A DNA stretch of 54,314 nucleotides from Akkermansia muciniphila (GCA_945861535.1 CAMAUZ010000056.1:1-54314), one strand, 5' to 3'; shown: positions 16,898 to 26,240, counted from the stretch's first letter. Notes: generated from the sequence alone by a model not told the origin. Numbers and translations are program-made.

Positions 16898-17353
16898 ATG
16901 GGTGACATCCTCACCAATCCCAAGGCCCGCCGCGATTACACCATCCTGGCGACCTTCGAGGCGGGCATCGTGCTGCACGGCACCGAGGTGAAATCCCTCC
17001 GCGCCGGCCGCGGCCAGATCAGCGATGCCTTCGCGCGGGTGGACAAGAATGAAGTCTTCCTCCACAACGCGCACATCGACGAATACGGCTTTGGCAACCG
17101 CGAGAACCATCAGCCCAAATCCGTCCGCAAGCTGCTCCTGCACAAGTCGGAGATCCGCAAGCTGGCCGAATACGCGTCCGCCAAGGCGCACACGCTGGTG
17201 CCGCTGTCGTTCTATTGGAAGGACCAGAAGGTGAAAGTCCTCCTCGCCGTGGGCAAGGGGAAGGCCGAGTTTGACAAGCGTCAGGACATCAAGGAACGCG
17301 AGGCCGACCGCGAGCTGCGCCGCGCGACGATGAAAGTTTCGCGGGGAAAATAG
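16898..17353 (+). CDS. smpB: SsrA-binding protein SmpB
   Basis: A 151-residue partner of tmRNA in trans-translation. MGDILTNPKARRDYTILATF is followed by EAGIVLHGTEVKSLRAGRGQ with the SmpB signature, VFLHNAHIDEYGFGNRENHQ and KLLLHKSEIRKLAEYASAKA, and the basic C-terminal tail ends TMKVSRGK, the part that enters the empty decoding channel. The length is typical. The ATG abuts the T-tract of the upstream hairpin, so no Shine-Dalgarno is visible. A leaderless message, or translation after readthrough of the hairpin, has to be assumed. No ssrA gene was seen nearby. Confidence 0.95.
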   Translation: MGDILTNPKARRDYTILATFEAGIVLHGTEVKSLRAGRGQISDAFARVDKNEVFLHNAHIDEYGFGNRENHQPKSVRKLLLHKSEIRKLAEYASAKAHTLVPLSFYWKDQKVKVLLAVGKGKAEFDKRQDIKEREADRELRRATMKVSRGK

Positions 17354-17370
17354 AGAGCAGCTCAAAGGCT

Positions 17371-17412
17371 AAAGCTCAAAGCTCAAGGGAAGGGCGAAGG
17401 GACAAGGTTCAA
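17371..17412. repeat. Right member of the inverted repeat pair around the exonuclease-smpB block
   Basis: Reverse complement of the element at 15333-15369, with the AAAGCTCAAAGCTCAAGGGA core. It lies 17 bp after the smpB stop. Confidence 0.7.
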
Positions 17413-17477
17413 ACCAGGGTCATCGGGGGCGAATCGCAGGTAGTAATCCGTTGCCATTCAGTCGGACGGAGGATGAT

Positions 17478-17670
17478 GGACCACCGAGAGGCGATGAACA
17501 CAGGGCGGCGGAGCCGCAACTCAAGGAGCGCGGCTGTATCCGCCAAGGACCAGCCGCAGCAGCCCCGAAACGTCGTGGGTACCCGTAGAAATCAGACGCT
17601 TCCCGTGCGGTCAACCTGCTGCGGCTGGTGCTCCGCGCACACGGCCGCGCCCCGCGAGAAATCCTCGCGG
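17478..17670. repeat. Dispersed stem-loop repeat, CTGCGGCTGGTGCTCCGCGC family, copy 1
   Basis: The element opens GGACCACCGAGAGGCGATGA and contains GCGCGGCTGTATCCGCCAAG, with CCAGCCGCAGCAG further on. Near its end it has CTGCTGCGGCTGGTGCTCCG, which pairs back as an imperfect stem of about 35 bp. A second near-full copy lies at 52915-53108 and a partial one at 45429-45464. The rest of the gap 17354-17827 shows no gene. Confidence 0.85.
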
Positions 17671-17827
17671 CGCGCGAGGATTTTATAGGGTTGCAGCACA
17701 GACGGCCGAGCCGCAGCCCAAGCGGAGCGCCCCATCCCGGTCGCAGCGGGTGGGGCGACAAGAAGGTGGCCAATTATTCCGACGACCGCCGCACAGCGCA
17801 CCCGCAGCGGTCGGCTCCGACCACACC

Positions 17828-19528
17828 TTACGGTTTCACGAAAACCTGGATCGCCTTGATTGGGTACACCGGGGCCAATCCCGATAGCGTCCAGTCCGGG
17901 TCATCCACCGGATTGTTCCCGATGCCCACGTCCGCCGCGCCGCCCGTGCCGCCCCAGCGATTGAACGACAACAGCGTCTGCCCCGCGGGCACGTTGTGGA
18001 TCTGCATCGAGCCGTAATCCCCCGCCACCGGCGTGTCGCCCCAGTCGAACAACGTGTTGCTCGCGCCCGGCACGCCCGGCGTGTTGGCCGTCGTGTAGCC
18101 GCCGGGCCAGAACTCGAGGTATCCGCCGCCCAAGCCCGTGCCATTCACGATCCCCGGCACCGACGACACCACATTCATATTCGCCACCGCCTGCTGAAAA
18201 AACGCACCGCTCGCCACCGTTGGCACCCCGAGCCGCCGGGCGTCGGGCACCGGCGCGGTCATCGAAACCCAGACAAACCGCAGCGGACTGTTGGTCGTCG
18301 CCAGCTCGAGATAATACGCCACCCGGCTGAATGGCAGCACCGTCGTGTGCCGGTCCACCGCGTAGGCCGGCGGCTGCGTGCCGTAGTTCGCGCCGCTCGG
18401 CACTTCCAGCGCATAGACGAGCGTGTAACCCGCCGCCTCCGCCACATTGCCCACCGCCCCGCGCGGGCGCGACCCCGTGAAGGCGGCGGCGAGATTGCGC
18501 GCGATCCGCGCGGTCCGCGCGCGGTCTGTGACGCGATTCACGGTCACGTTGTAATTCGCCAGCGCCGTCTGGGCCGTCGTCGTGAGCGTGACCACGCGCT
18601 TGGCCACGGGGTCCAGTGCCGCGCCCAATACCCGCACCCCGCCGGACACCGTGAAATTCAAGGGACTCGCCACCGAATCCGCCACTGGCTTGGTGAAGAA
18701 CACGCACACTTTGTTCCCGCCCGGCTGCCCCACGGCGCGATACAGCGCCGGCGCATCATTCGAGCCGTCCCGCCCGATGACCCCGGTGATCGCCTTGAAC
18801 CACCCGCCCGCCAGCTTCGTGTAGCCGCTTTGATTCGGATGCACGCCGTCCGCCAAATCGGCCGCGCCGACCAGGCTCCGCAAATCCACGAACGTCACCC
18901 GCCGCCCCAGCGCCGCCTGCCGCGTGACGATCCCCGGAATGTACGGATTAAACTGCGCCTGGATCGCCGCCTCCGTCCACGCGTCATCCGTGCGCAAGAG
19001 CAGATTGGAGACGAGGATGCGCGCATACGGTCGCGCCGTGGCGACGCGCACGATCAGGTTTTCCAACCGGTTTGTGGCGTTCGCCAAGTCGTAGTTTTGC
19101 GCGAAATCATTGGTCCCGATCAGCAGCAATACCACATCCGGATCGGGGTCCGCGTCCAGCCACAGGTCCAGCCCCGCGTTCAGTTGATCCATGCGAAATC
19201 CATTGTGCCCCTCGTGATCGCTGTCCGGCAGACCCGCCGCGCCATTGCTGGTTTTGGTGCCGACAAAATCCACCGCATACCCGGCGTTCACCAACCGCGC
19301 ATACAGCGACGCCCGATAGCCTCCGGCCGCGCCCACGCCCGTCGTGATGGAATCCCCCAGCGGCAGAATGCGCACCGGCGCCGGCTGCTGGATCGAGGGA
19401 GCGCCGGAGGCCCCGTGCGCCGCCAGCCCCGACAAGCCGAGTAACAAACCCACCACCGCCGCACCGCAACGTGCGCGGTGGCGCAGCAGACTCCGGGTGG
19501 AAAACCAATCTTTTGCCAAACTTTTCAT
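17828..19528 (-). CDS. Secreted SGNH/GDSL hydrolase with C-terminal beta-rich domain
   Basis: A 566-residue protein from MKSLAKDWF (start 19528, chosen because a signal segment GAAVVGLLLGLSGLAAHG follows; ATG 19564 adds 12 residues). Block I reads ILPLGDSITTGVGAAGGYRA with the nucleophilic serine, block III is LLLIGTNDFAQNYD, and block V DGVHPNQSGYTKLAG supplies the Asp and His. After about residue 250 comes a Greek-key-like region (FTKPVADSVASPLNFTVSGG) resembling Ig-like repeats, then a long secreted domain. Likely an extracellular ester hydrolase acting on acylated polysaccharide; the substrate is unknown. Confidence 0.85.
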   Translation of the reverse strand: MKSLAKDWFSTRSLLRHRARCGAAVVGLLLGLSGLAAHGASGAPSIQQPAPVRILPLGDSITTGVGAAGGYRASLYARLVNAGYAVDFVGTKTSNGAAGLPDSDHEGHNGFRMDQLNAGLDLWLDADPDPDVVLLLIGTNDFAQNYDLANATNRLENLIVRVATARPYARILVSNLLLRTDDAWTEAAIQAQFNPYIPGIVTRQAALGRRVTFVDLRSLVGAADLADGVHPNQSGYTKLAGGWFKAITGVIGRDGSNDAPALYRAVGQPGGNKVCVFFTKPVADSVASPLNFTVSGGVRVLGAALDPVAKRVVTLTTTAQTALANYNVTVNRVTDRARTARIARNLAAAFTGSRPRGAVGNVAEAAGYTLVYALEVPSGANYGTQPPAYAVDRHTTVLPFSRVAYYLELATTNSPLRFVWVSMTAPVPDARRLGVPTVASGAFFQQAVANMNVVSSVPGIVNGTGLGGGYLEFWPGGYTTANTPGVPGASNTLFDWGDTPVAGDYGSMQIHNVPAGQTLLSFNRWGGTGGAADVGIGNNPVDDPDWTLSGLAPVYPIKAIQVFVKP

Positions 19529-19646
19529 GGCGGAAACTACCACCACCTCAACCCGTTTGCCCAAAACCCGTCGCGCTTTTCGCTCTTGGCACCCGCCCCC
19601 ACCGTCGCTCGCATCCCGGGCCGCAACGGCCCGCGCGCCGACCGTC

Positions 19647-20466
19647 TCAATTCCCGCCCACCGCGGGGTTCATCCACGGGGTGTCCGCCCAATACCAATC
19701 CGACGCCTTCATCTGGGCGACATGGCCATCCACAAAGGTAATGGTGCTCGTCTGAGAACTGCCGTGGCGCAGGTCCGGGCCGCACCAGTCCCGCCAGTTG
19801 TTATGCTGGGCCAAACTGCCGGCCAGCACGGCCACGCCAAAAGGATCGGTTTCGTTCGGATTGGTCAGAATCCAGCCGCCGGATTTGTAGAGCGAAGTCC
19901 TCGTGACACACAGCAATCCGTTGGTCGTGTTCACCGCCTGCGTGCCGCTGTCGGCCGCATAAACGGTGCCGGCGGGTTTCATGACTCGCTCGCTCGAGAA
20001 CGGGGTCGCCTCGCGCGGCGAGATATTGAAATTCACCGCGTAATTGTTCGGGTTCTGACCAGCCGCCCAGATCCGCTCCGTCCCAAACCGCAAACTGCCG
20101 TTGATAACCGCCGGGCACCGAAAGATCGCAGGGGTCAGGGTGTAGGGCACGAGGCACTCGGTCCAGGTCGGACCGCGCGGCGCGGGAATGTTGTGACTCG
20201 GGGGGAACCGCAGATTCTGGTCATCCACATACAGCAGCATCGCCAACCCGATCTGCTTGGTGTTGTTGAAACACTATGGCGTCATAGGCCTTCTGTTTGG
20301 CGCGCCCCAGCGCCGGCAGCAGCATCGAGGACAGAATGCCGATGATGGCGATGACCACGAGCAATTCGATCAACGTGAAGCCGCCCCGACGGGTCGGGCG
20401 GGGCATGAGACCGGTGTGTTTCGTCGCGCCGCGGCTGCGCGAGCATGACTGGATCTTTGGGTTCAT
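19647..20466 (-). pseudogene. Pseudopilin gene interrupted by a frameshift
   Basis: From ATG 20466 the leader and [20 protein letters not shown] lead to [13 protein letters not shown]. The frame is then lost, reading FQQHQAD where [20 protein letters not shown] is expected. Restoring two bases (GTGT to GTGTGT, at about 20271-20274 on the plus strand) gives a continuous family protein. The downstream part (RFPPSHNIPAPRGPTWTECL, IFRCPAVINGS, ITFVDGHVAQMKASDWYW) runs to the stop at 19647 and is otherwise undamaged. The lesion is therefore recent or a sequencing error. The VDGHV motif is closer to the classical H-x9-DG form than in the two pseudopilins at 9.4-11 kb. Confidence 0.85.
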
Positions 20467-20670
20467 GGGCAAACAGCCTACCCCTCGGTCTGCGGAAGCC
20501 AAGCGAGGCTTTCGCGGTTTCCGCCAACCCCATTTGGAGCGCGGCATTCAGGCCGCTTCAACTTGTGGATCTCCTTGGTGACGCGATCGTGGAGCAACGG
20601 GCAAACCCTAAAATGGTTGAACCCCGCACGGGCTCGCGACCGGTCCCCGGTCGCAACGCGGGCCACCCGC

Positions 20671-21636
20671 TCACCGCGCCCACAACACCTTTAACAACAA
20701 CCCCAGATACGACCCTTTGATCCGCCGATGGTAGCCCGGTTGATTTTCCTCCAGCACGCCGGCCAGCTCCCGCAGGTTGTAATACGGCACCGTTAACTGC
20801 GCGTGATGCGCCTGATGATAGCTGAAGCCGAACGGCGCAAAGAGGAATCGCTCCAATGCGTTGGTATCCACGTCGATGGTGTCCTGCGGGGCCTCGGCCA
20901 GATTCGGAATCGGCGGGCCGGGGAAGAAATAATTGTAGCTGTGCTCGAGAAAGGTCCGCGCCCGGTCCATCCCCAGCGCGATCAGAAAAATCGGGAAGAA
21001 CCAGAAAACAAAATAGGCCCACCACACCCAAAACCACGCAAAACCCGCCAGCACCGCCGTCTGCACCACGGCAATCGGCGCGAGTTGTACGAACACCGAC
21101 TGCAAGTGCGCCACCACGCCGCCGCGGTCACCCACCGCGGCTCCCGCCGGCTTCGCCGTGTCATCGCCGAACAGCTTCCGGTGGAACTTCACATAAATGT
21201 CCACGAACAAGCCCGCGAACAGCTTCCAGGTGCGCGGCCAGCCCGCCTTCACGGTGAGCAGCGGACGGTAGATATACCCATCGACGTCGTCCGCGATCGA
21301 CTGCGGCGACTTGTGGTGATCCATGTGCGCCTTCCGGTAATTGAAGAGTGAAATGCCGACCAGCGACGCCGTCAGCAGCCCGATCGTTTCATTCAGCCAC
21401 ACCGGATGAAACAGCGTCTTGTGCGTCGCCTCGTGCGAGGCCATGACGAGCCGATATTGCATCAGCCCGATCAGCAGAAATGCCGGCACTGCGACCAACT
21501 CCAGCGGCTGCGTCCGTCCGAGCCACAGCGCCACGGCGATCAGCCCAAACGTCGCCGTCAGGTGCAGCACCGAATGCACGTTGGTCCGCCGCTGCCGCAG
21601 TTCGCCAATCTGATTTCGCAGTTCCAGTTGAGTCAT
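20671..21636 (-). CDS. Membrane fatty acid desaturase
   Basis: A 321-residue protein. The start MTQLELRNQIGELRQ at 21636 is preferred over 21705, which adds a Trp/Cys-rich stretch. Three histidine boxes of the di-iron centre are present: HEATH at 68-72, HMDHH at 104-108 and HQAHH at 274-278. Hydrophobic spans are at about 25-62, 82-98 and 185-225. This is the FA_desaturase family, which inserts double bonds into acyl lipids or related hydroxylations at the cytoplasmic membrane. Position specificity cannot be read from sequence. No electron-donor gene is adjacent. Confidence 0.88.
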   Translation of the reverse strand: MTQLELRNQIGELRQRRTNVHSVLHLTATFGLIAVALWLGRTQPLELVAVPAFLLIGLMQYRLVMASHEATHKTLFHPVWLNETIGLLTASLVGISLFNYRKAHMDHHKSPQSIADDVDGYIYRPLLTVKAGWPRTWKLFAGLFVDIYVKFHRKLFGDDTAKPAGAAVGDRGGVVAHLQSVFVQLAPIAVVQTAVLAGFAWFWVWWAYFVFWFFPIFLIALGMDRARTFLEHSYNYFFPGPPIPNLAEAPQDTIDVDTNALERFLFAPFGFSYHQAHHAQLTVPYYNLRELAGVLEENQPGYHRRIKGSYLGLLLKVLWAR

Positions 21637-22163
21637 AAATCCGCATCCCGAAGCGCCGCACCCGCGCCACCAAAGTCGCCACGCCCAAGAGAAAACGCCG
21701 CCCACCCCTTGTCAACCCTTCGTCCCGCGGGGCTTTCCCGCGAGCCACAGCTCCGGGGAAAAGAATCGCGCCGCCGCTTCAGCTACGGCGGCGGTGGTGT
21801 CAGCCACGACGGCAGGCTCGATAAACCGCTCCAGCGGTTGTGCCGACTGGCGTTCCCAAACATCCGACTGAAGTGCTTGTGTGAAAACGTAGCCGCCAGC
21901 GTGAGGCGACGGACGGACCGCACGCGAATCACGGGGAAGTCCGCCTCGCCACATCGGTGGCGGCGGCGTGCCAAGGGAATTTTCATATAGGCTGTGAAGC
22001 CGGATGCGGATGAGACGGCGGAATCGGCTGCAAGAAACCGAGCGGCACCCGCCGCCCGCGGTCATTCCAGAAAGGGCTTTCCTTTCGCCGGGGCAACCCG
22101 ACAATCCGCCCCGACAACGCTGGAGCACGGCCGATGGCCCTGTGCCGCCTGTCGAATATTCAC
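21637..22163. other. Intergenic region with degenerate hairpin repeat
   Basis: Between the divergent desaturase and kinase genes. Bases 21893-21960 (GTAGCCGCCAGCGTGAGGCG and further on GTCCGCCTCGCCACATCGGT) are a diverged copy of the family at 4422 and 32082. No gene is recognisable. A promoter for the kinase must lie here but none stands out. Confidence 0.55.
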
Positions 22164-23129
22164 ATGGCTGAAGCCAAGAAATCGCTAAAAATGGTGCCGT
22201 GCGGCGGGTGTGGTTCGAAGAACTTCATCCCCAGCGACCTCCCCAAGTTTCAAACCATTCCCTGCAACAAATGCGGACATCCGGTGATGATGGCGGTCCG
22301 GCTGCGGCATTTTGAACTGCGGGAATTCATCGCCGCCGGCGGCATGGGCTCGGTGTACCGAGCGTACGACACGGTGCTACAACGGTTGGTGGCCGTGAAG
22401 TTGATGAAGAAGGATCTGGCCGAGGATCCCGCGTCCATGGAGGCCTTTTACCGCGAGGCCCGCGCGGCCGCCGGTCTCAACCACACCAACATCGTCCACA
22501 TCTACGCGTTCGACGAAGTGGACGAGCAGCAGTTCCTGGTGATGGAGCTGGCCGACGCCGGCAGCCTCGACAACCGCATCGAAAAAGAAGGCCGCGTGGA
22601 CGAGCTCTACGTGTTGGATGTCGGCATCAAGATGGCCTCGGCCCTTGATTGTGCGCTGAAAAAGAAGCTCCTCCATCTCGACCTCAAGCCCGCCAACATT
22701 CTCTTCAACACGGACGGCGAACCCAAGCTCGTCGATTTCGGCCTCGCCCAGCGCATCGACGTGGAAAAGGAAAAAGACTCAGCCCTTTTCGGCACCCCGT
22801 ATTACATCGCGCCCGAGCGCATCAGCGAACAGCGCGAAGACCATCGCTCCGACATTTACAGCCTGGCCGGCACGCTCTACCACGCGCTCACCGGCCACGT
22901 CCCGTTCGACGCCCCGGACATGAACGACGTCGCGATGGCGCATGTGAGCACGCCGTTGACCGCCCCCAATCTCGTCGTGCCGGAAATCAGCAAGGAAACC
23001 AACGAGGCCATCGTCACCGCGATGGCCAAGGCCCCGGACGAACGCTACCAGTCCTACGACGAGTTCATCATGGCCATGACCGCCGCCCGCAGCCATCTGC
23101 TGGTGAAACGTTTCCGGCCCAACGGCTGA
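22164..23129 (+). CDS. Serine/threonine protein kinase with N-terminal zinc ribbon
   Basis: A 321-residue soluble kinase from MAEAKKSLKM (22164). CGGCG and CNKCG (C13, C16, C34, C37) form a zinc ribbon. The kinase domain follows: glycine loop AAGGMGSVY at 57-65, VAVK with K79, catalytic loop HLDLKPANIL with D173, K175 and N178 (Arg of HRD replaced by Leu), DFG at 191-193, APE at 216-218, and DIYSLAGTLYHALTGHVPFD. It ends right after the kinase fold, with no transmembrane helix and no sensor or PASTA domain, unlike most PknB-type kinases. HLD suggests an activation-loop-independent kinase. Its substrates are unknown. It faces the sulfatase gene, with a GC-rich inverted repeat at about 23237-23270 between them. 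Confidence 0.9.
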   Translation: MAEAKKSLKMVPCGGCGSKNFIPSDLPKFQTIPCNKCGHPVMMAVRLRHFELREFIAAGGMGSVYRAYDTVLQRLVAVKLMKKDLAEDPASMEAFYREARAAAGLNHTNIVHIYAFDEVDEQQFLVMELADAGSLDNRIEKEGRVDELYVLDVGIKMASALDCALKKKLLHLDLKPANILFNTDGEPKLVDFGLAQRIDVEKEKDSALFGTPYYIAPERISEQREDHRSDIYSLAGTLYHALTGHVPFDAPDMNDVAMAHVSTPLTAPNLVVPEISKETNEAIVTAMAKAPDERYQSYDEFIMAMTAARSHLLVKRFRPNG

Positions 23130-23311
23130 GTTCCCCTCGGTGCTGCCCGGCGCGCGCCCGCCCCCCCGGTAGCACCTTGCCCGCAATCGAGGAGACGCTG
23201 GAAAGTCGCAGCGCTCGCGAGTTCGCGACCGCTGCGGCCGGGGACCGCCCACAGGTCAGCCCCCGGCCCCATTTTTCCGCCCCGCCATTTTTCTGCCGGC
23301 GCCCGCCCCGC

Positions 23312-24880
23312 CTATTTCAGCTCCCCCCGCAGCCGCGCCAGCATCGCCTGCATCGCCTGCAGTTTCTCCGGCTGTTCGGCCGCCAGATTTCTCTCTTCCG
23401 CGAGATCCGCCGCGAGATTGAAGAGCTGCGGCTGCTGCGGATTTTTCGCCGCCGCTTTGCCGGGCACAGCGGCGGCGCCGGCAGGACGGCCATACCCGCC
23501 ACCCGCTCCGGGTTGCACCAGTTTCCACTGCCCCTCGCGCAGCCCGAACGGCCCCTTGGTGCCGCCGTTGTGCGCGACAAAATTTTCTCGCCCCGTGCGC
23601 GATTCGCCGAGCAACGCGGGCAGGACGTTCACGCTGTCCTGGCATTGCCCCGCCGGAATTTTCGCGCCGGTCAGGGCCGCGAACGTTGCCGGCATGTCGA
23701 GATGCGCGAAGAGCGCGTCGTTCGTCGTGCCGGGCCGGATGTGCCCGGGCCAGCGCGCGATGAACGGCACGCGATGCCCGCCCTCGAACACCGTGCCCTT
23801 GGTGCCGCGCAACGGCGCGTTCGGCGCGTAGTCGAACTTGCCCACGTCGGCGTAGCCGTCATCCATCACGCCGCCGTTGTCGCTGGTGAAAATGAGGAGC
23901 GTGCGGTCGGTGAGTTTCAGCTCGTCGAGTTTGGCGAGGAGCTTGCCGACGGTGTCGTCGAGTTCGTGGATCGCATCGCCGCGAATGCCGACCGGGCTGG
24001 AACCCTTGAAGCGCGGATGCGGCACGCGCGGCACATGGATGTTGTGCGTGGCGAAATAGAGGAAGAACGGCCCGCCCTGCTGGTCCTCAATGAACTTCAG
24101 CGCCTTGCCGGTGAAGGTGTCCGCCATGGTCTCATCCTTCCAGCGCGCCGCGTTGCCGCCGGTCATCCAGCCGATGCGCCCGACGCCGTTGACGATGGTC
24201 ATGTCGTGGCCGTGCGTGTGCTTGAGCTTGAGCAGTTCGGGATTCTCGCGGCCCGTCGGGTCGGTGCCGACCTTCGCCTTGTAACTCACCGTGATCGGGT
24301 CCTTCGGATCGAGGCCGACGACGCGGCGGTTCTCGATGTACACTGTCGGCACGCGGTCGCCGGTCGCCGCCATGATGAACTGGTAATCAAAGCCAATATC
24401 CAGCGGGCTGGGCTTGATCTCGCCGTTCCAATCCGGGCCGCCCTCGGGGCCGAGACCAAGATGCCATTTGCCCACAATTCCCGTGCGATAGCCGCTTTGC
24501 TTCAACAGCGACGCCGCCGTGGTCGTGCCCGGCGGAATGCTCAGCGGCGCGTCGCCCGGCGCAATCGACGAACCCAGTTGCTGCCGCCACGAGTAGGCGC
24601 CCGTGAGCAACGCCCGCCGGGTCGGCGTGCAGGTCGAGGCCGGCGAATGCGCGTCCGTGAAGCGACAACCCTGCGCCGCGAGCCAGTCGAGATGCGGCGT
24701 CTGCGCGTGCCTGGCGCCGTAGCACGAGAGATCACCGTAACCGATGTCATCGGCGAGGAGGAAGATGATGTTCGGCCGCGGGGGCGAGGACGCGGGGGCG
24801 GGCGCGGCGGCCGCCGACGCAGCGGGCGCCACCAACATTGAAATCAGCGTGACGATGAGAGCGACGAGTTGGTTTTTCAT
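23312..24880 (-). CDS. Secreted sulfatase (arylsulfatase-type, formylglycine-dependent)
   Basis: A 522-residue protein with a signal peptide (MKNQLVALIVTLISMLVAPA, AAAAPAPA). The metal site starts NIIFLLADDIGYGDLSCYG with D44 and D45. C84 in STCTPTRRALLTG matches the C-x-P-x-R maturation motif, so this is a Cys-type enzyme needing an anaerobic or aerobic sulfatase-modifying enzyme, not seen here. Further motifs are GKWHLGLGPEGG, FFLYFATHNIHVP and LLIFTSDNGG. The C-terminus is LAEERNLAAEQPEKLQAM, the common S1-family tail. It probably desulfates a glycan in the periplasm or outside the cell. Confidence 0.92.
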   Translation of the reverse strand: MKNQLVALIVTLISMLVAPAASAAAAPAPASSPPRPNIIFLLADDIGYGDLSCYGARHAQTPHLDWLAAQGCRFTDAHSPASTCTPTRRALLTGAYSWRQQLGSSIAPGDAPLSIPPGTTTAASLLKQSGYRTGIVGKWHLGLGPEGGPDWNGEIKPSPLDIGFDYQFIMAATGDRVPTVYIENRRVVGLDPKDPITVSYKAKVGTDPTGRENPELLKLKHTHGHDMTIVNGVGRIGWMTGGNAARWKDETMADTFTGKALKFIEDQQGGPFFLYFATHNIHVPRVPHPRFKGSSPVGIRGDAIHELDDTVGKLLAKLDELKLTDRTLLIFTSDNGGVMDDGYADVGKFDYAPNAPLRGTKGTVFEGGHRVPFIARWPGHIRPGTTNDALFAHLDMPATFAALTGAKIPAGQCQDSVNVLPALLGESRTGRENFVAHNGGTKGPFGLREGQWKLVQPGAGGGYGRPAGAAAVPGKAAAKNPQQPQLFNLAADLAEERNLAAEQPEKLQAMQAMLARLRGELK

Positions 24881-25035
24881 AAATTATACGCGACCCGTTT
24901 TTTTGGCGGCCGCACCACGCCCGCGAGCCGACGGGCAATACCAACGCGGCCCACCGGCCGACGGTGTTGCGATGTGGCGCAGAGAGTTGCGGAGGCAACG
25001 GACCTTTTCCAGCACGACCGTGGAACGGCACGCTG

Positions 25036-25170
25036 CGGAGTGCGGCCGTCCGCGGCCGCGGCAACGTCCGCCCGCGCGGGGGTTGCGGACTGGGCGGCGT
25101 CACGCCGCGCTCCTCGTCGCCGCGCCCGCGGGCGGGCGCGTTCCGAGGGCGGGCGCGTTCCGAGGGCGAT
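25036..25170. repeat. Degenerate CGGAGTGCGGCCGTCC hairpin repeat
   Basis: The segment opens CGGAGTGCGGCCGTCCGCGG. It matches better-preserved copies at 33782-33893 and 45623-45734 at its left arm. Within it a 17-bp GGGCGGGCGCGTTCCGA unit is repeated in tandem (about 25131-25165). The rest of the gap 24881-25310 shows no gene. Confidence 0.6.
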
Positions 25171-25199
25171 TCCGCGGCGGTCGCCGGACTTCGATGCGC

Positions 25200-25260
25200 C
25201 TGTTAAAGTTAGTCTCACCTATATGTTTTAGTTGACTCAATACCCATTTCCAGCAAAGTC
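25200..25260 (+). promoter_or_regulatory. AT-rich leader of the metal-uptake operon
   Basis: In very GC-rich surroundings, this stretch contains TTAAAGTTAGTCTCACCTAT followed by ATGTTTTAGTTGACTC, with TTAGT repeated about 20 bp apart. It lies 50-110 bp upstream of the binding-protein gene and could hold the promoter and the operator for the operon's own DtxR/MntR-like domain. No exact consensus is met. Confidence 0.3.
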
Positions 25261-25310
25261 CGCGGCCGTGACCGGCTCAGGCCGATCCGAACCGAACAAC
25301 CAAACCAGTT

Positions 25311-26237
25311 ATGAACATGCCTAGAAAACTCGCCCGTCTCTTCCCCGCCCTGCTGGCGGTGCTCACCCTGGCCACCACCGTCACCACGGCCGCCGAACGT
25401 AAAATCAAGGTGACGACCACCGTCTCGATGGTCTCGGATTTGGTGCGGCAGGTCGGCGGCGACCGGGTGGCCGTGGCGGGATTGATGGGTGCGGGCGTGG
25501 ATCCGCACCTGTACAAGGCCACCGCTGCGGACGTCACGCGGCTCCAGCAGGCGGACGTGATCTTTTACAACGGCCTCGTGCTGGAAGGGAAAATGCAGGA
25601 CATCTTCACCAAGCTGGCGCGGACCAAGAAGTTTGTTTACCCGGTCTCCGAGGCCATCCCCGTGGAGAAGCTGCTGGAGCCGCCGCAGTTTGAAGGACAT
25701 TACGACCCGCACGTTTGGTTCGATGTGACGCTGTGGTCCGCGTGCGTGGAGACGGTCGTCAAGGGCCTCGCCGAGTTTTCACCGCCGGAGAAGTCCTATT
25801 TCGAGAAGCGCGGGCAGGAAGCGCGCGCGAAACTGGCGGACCTGCATCAATGGGCGCTCAAAAAGGCCGCGGAACTGCCGCCGGCAAAGCGCATCCTCGT
25901 GACCAGCCACGACGCCTACAACTACTTCGGCCGGGCGTATGGCTTCCAGGTCGTCGGCCTGCAAGGAGTCTCGACCGTGACCGAGGCGGGCTTGGCGGAC
26001 ATGGCGAAGCTGGTGGACTTCATCAAGAAGAACCAGGTCAAGGCGGTGTTTGTCGAAACGAGCGTGTCGCCCGCGACCATTCAGCGCATCAGCAAAGACG
26101 CCGGCGTGAAAGTCGGCGGCGAGCTGTTCAGCGACGCGATGGGCACGCCCGGCCAGATGGAGAACGGCTACGACCTCGGCACCTACGAAGGGATGATTAA
26201 GCACAACCTCACGACCATCGTCGGGGCGCTGAAGTAG
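25311..26237 (+). CDS. mntA: Metal (Mn/Zn/Fe) ABC transporter substrate-binding protein
   Basis: A 308-residue TroA/PsaA/ZnuA-family binding protein with a signal peptide (KLARLFPALLAVLTLATTVTTAA). Metal ligands visible: H66 in GAGVDPHLYK, H134 in YDPHVWFD, a glutamate in AVFVETSVSP and an aspartate in GELFSDAMG. This His-His-Glu-Asp set and the absence of a long His-rich loop favour Mn(II) or Fe over Zn. It captures the ion in the periplasm for the permease pair at 28.7-31.5 kb. It is the first gene of the locus, separated from the ATPase by an outer-membrane barrel gene. Confidence 0.92.
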   Translation: MNMPRKLARLFPALLAVLTLATTVTTAAERKIKVTTTVSMVSDLVRQVGGDRVAVAGLMGAGVDPHLYKATAADVTRLQQADVIFYNGLVLEGKMQDIFTKLARTKKFVYPVSEAIPVEKLLEPPQFEGHYDPHVWFDVTLWSACVETVVKGLAEFSPPEKSYFEKRGQEARAKLADLHQWALKKAAELPPAKRILVTSHDAYNYFGRAYGFQVVGLQGVSTVTEAGLADMAKLVDFIKKNQVKAVFVETSVSPATIQRISKDAGVKVGGELFSDAMGTPGQMENGYDLGTYEGMIKHNLTTIVGALK

Positions 26238-26240
26238 CCG

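Noticed and set aside
17354-17827. tmRNA gene downstream of smpB
   Set aside because: No tRNA-like ends, no tag reading frame. The space is a dispersed repeat copy.
22649-24841. Open frame of about 730 codons on the plus strand
   Set aside because: It overlaps the kinase in another frame and then runs antisense to the sulfatase. Arg/Ala/His-rich with no family motif.
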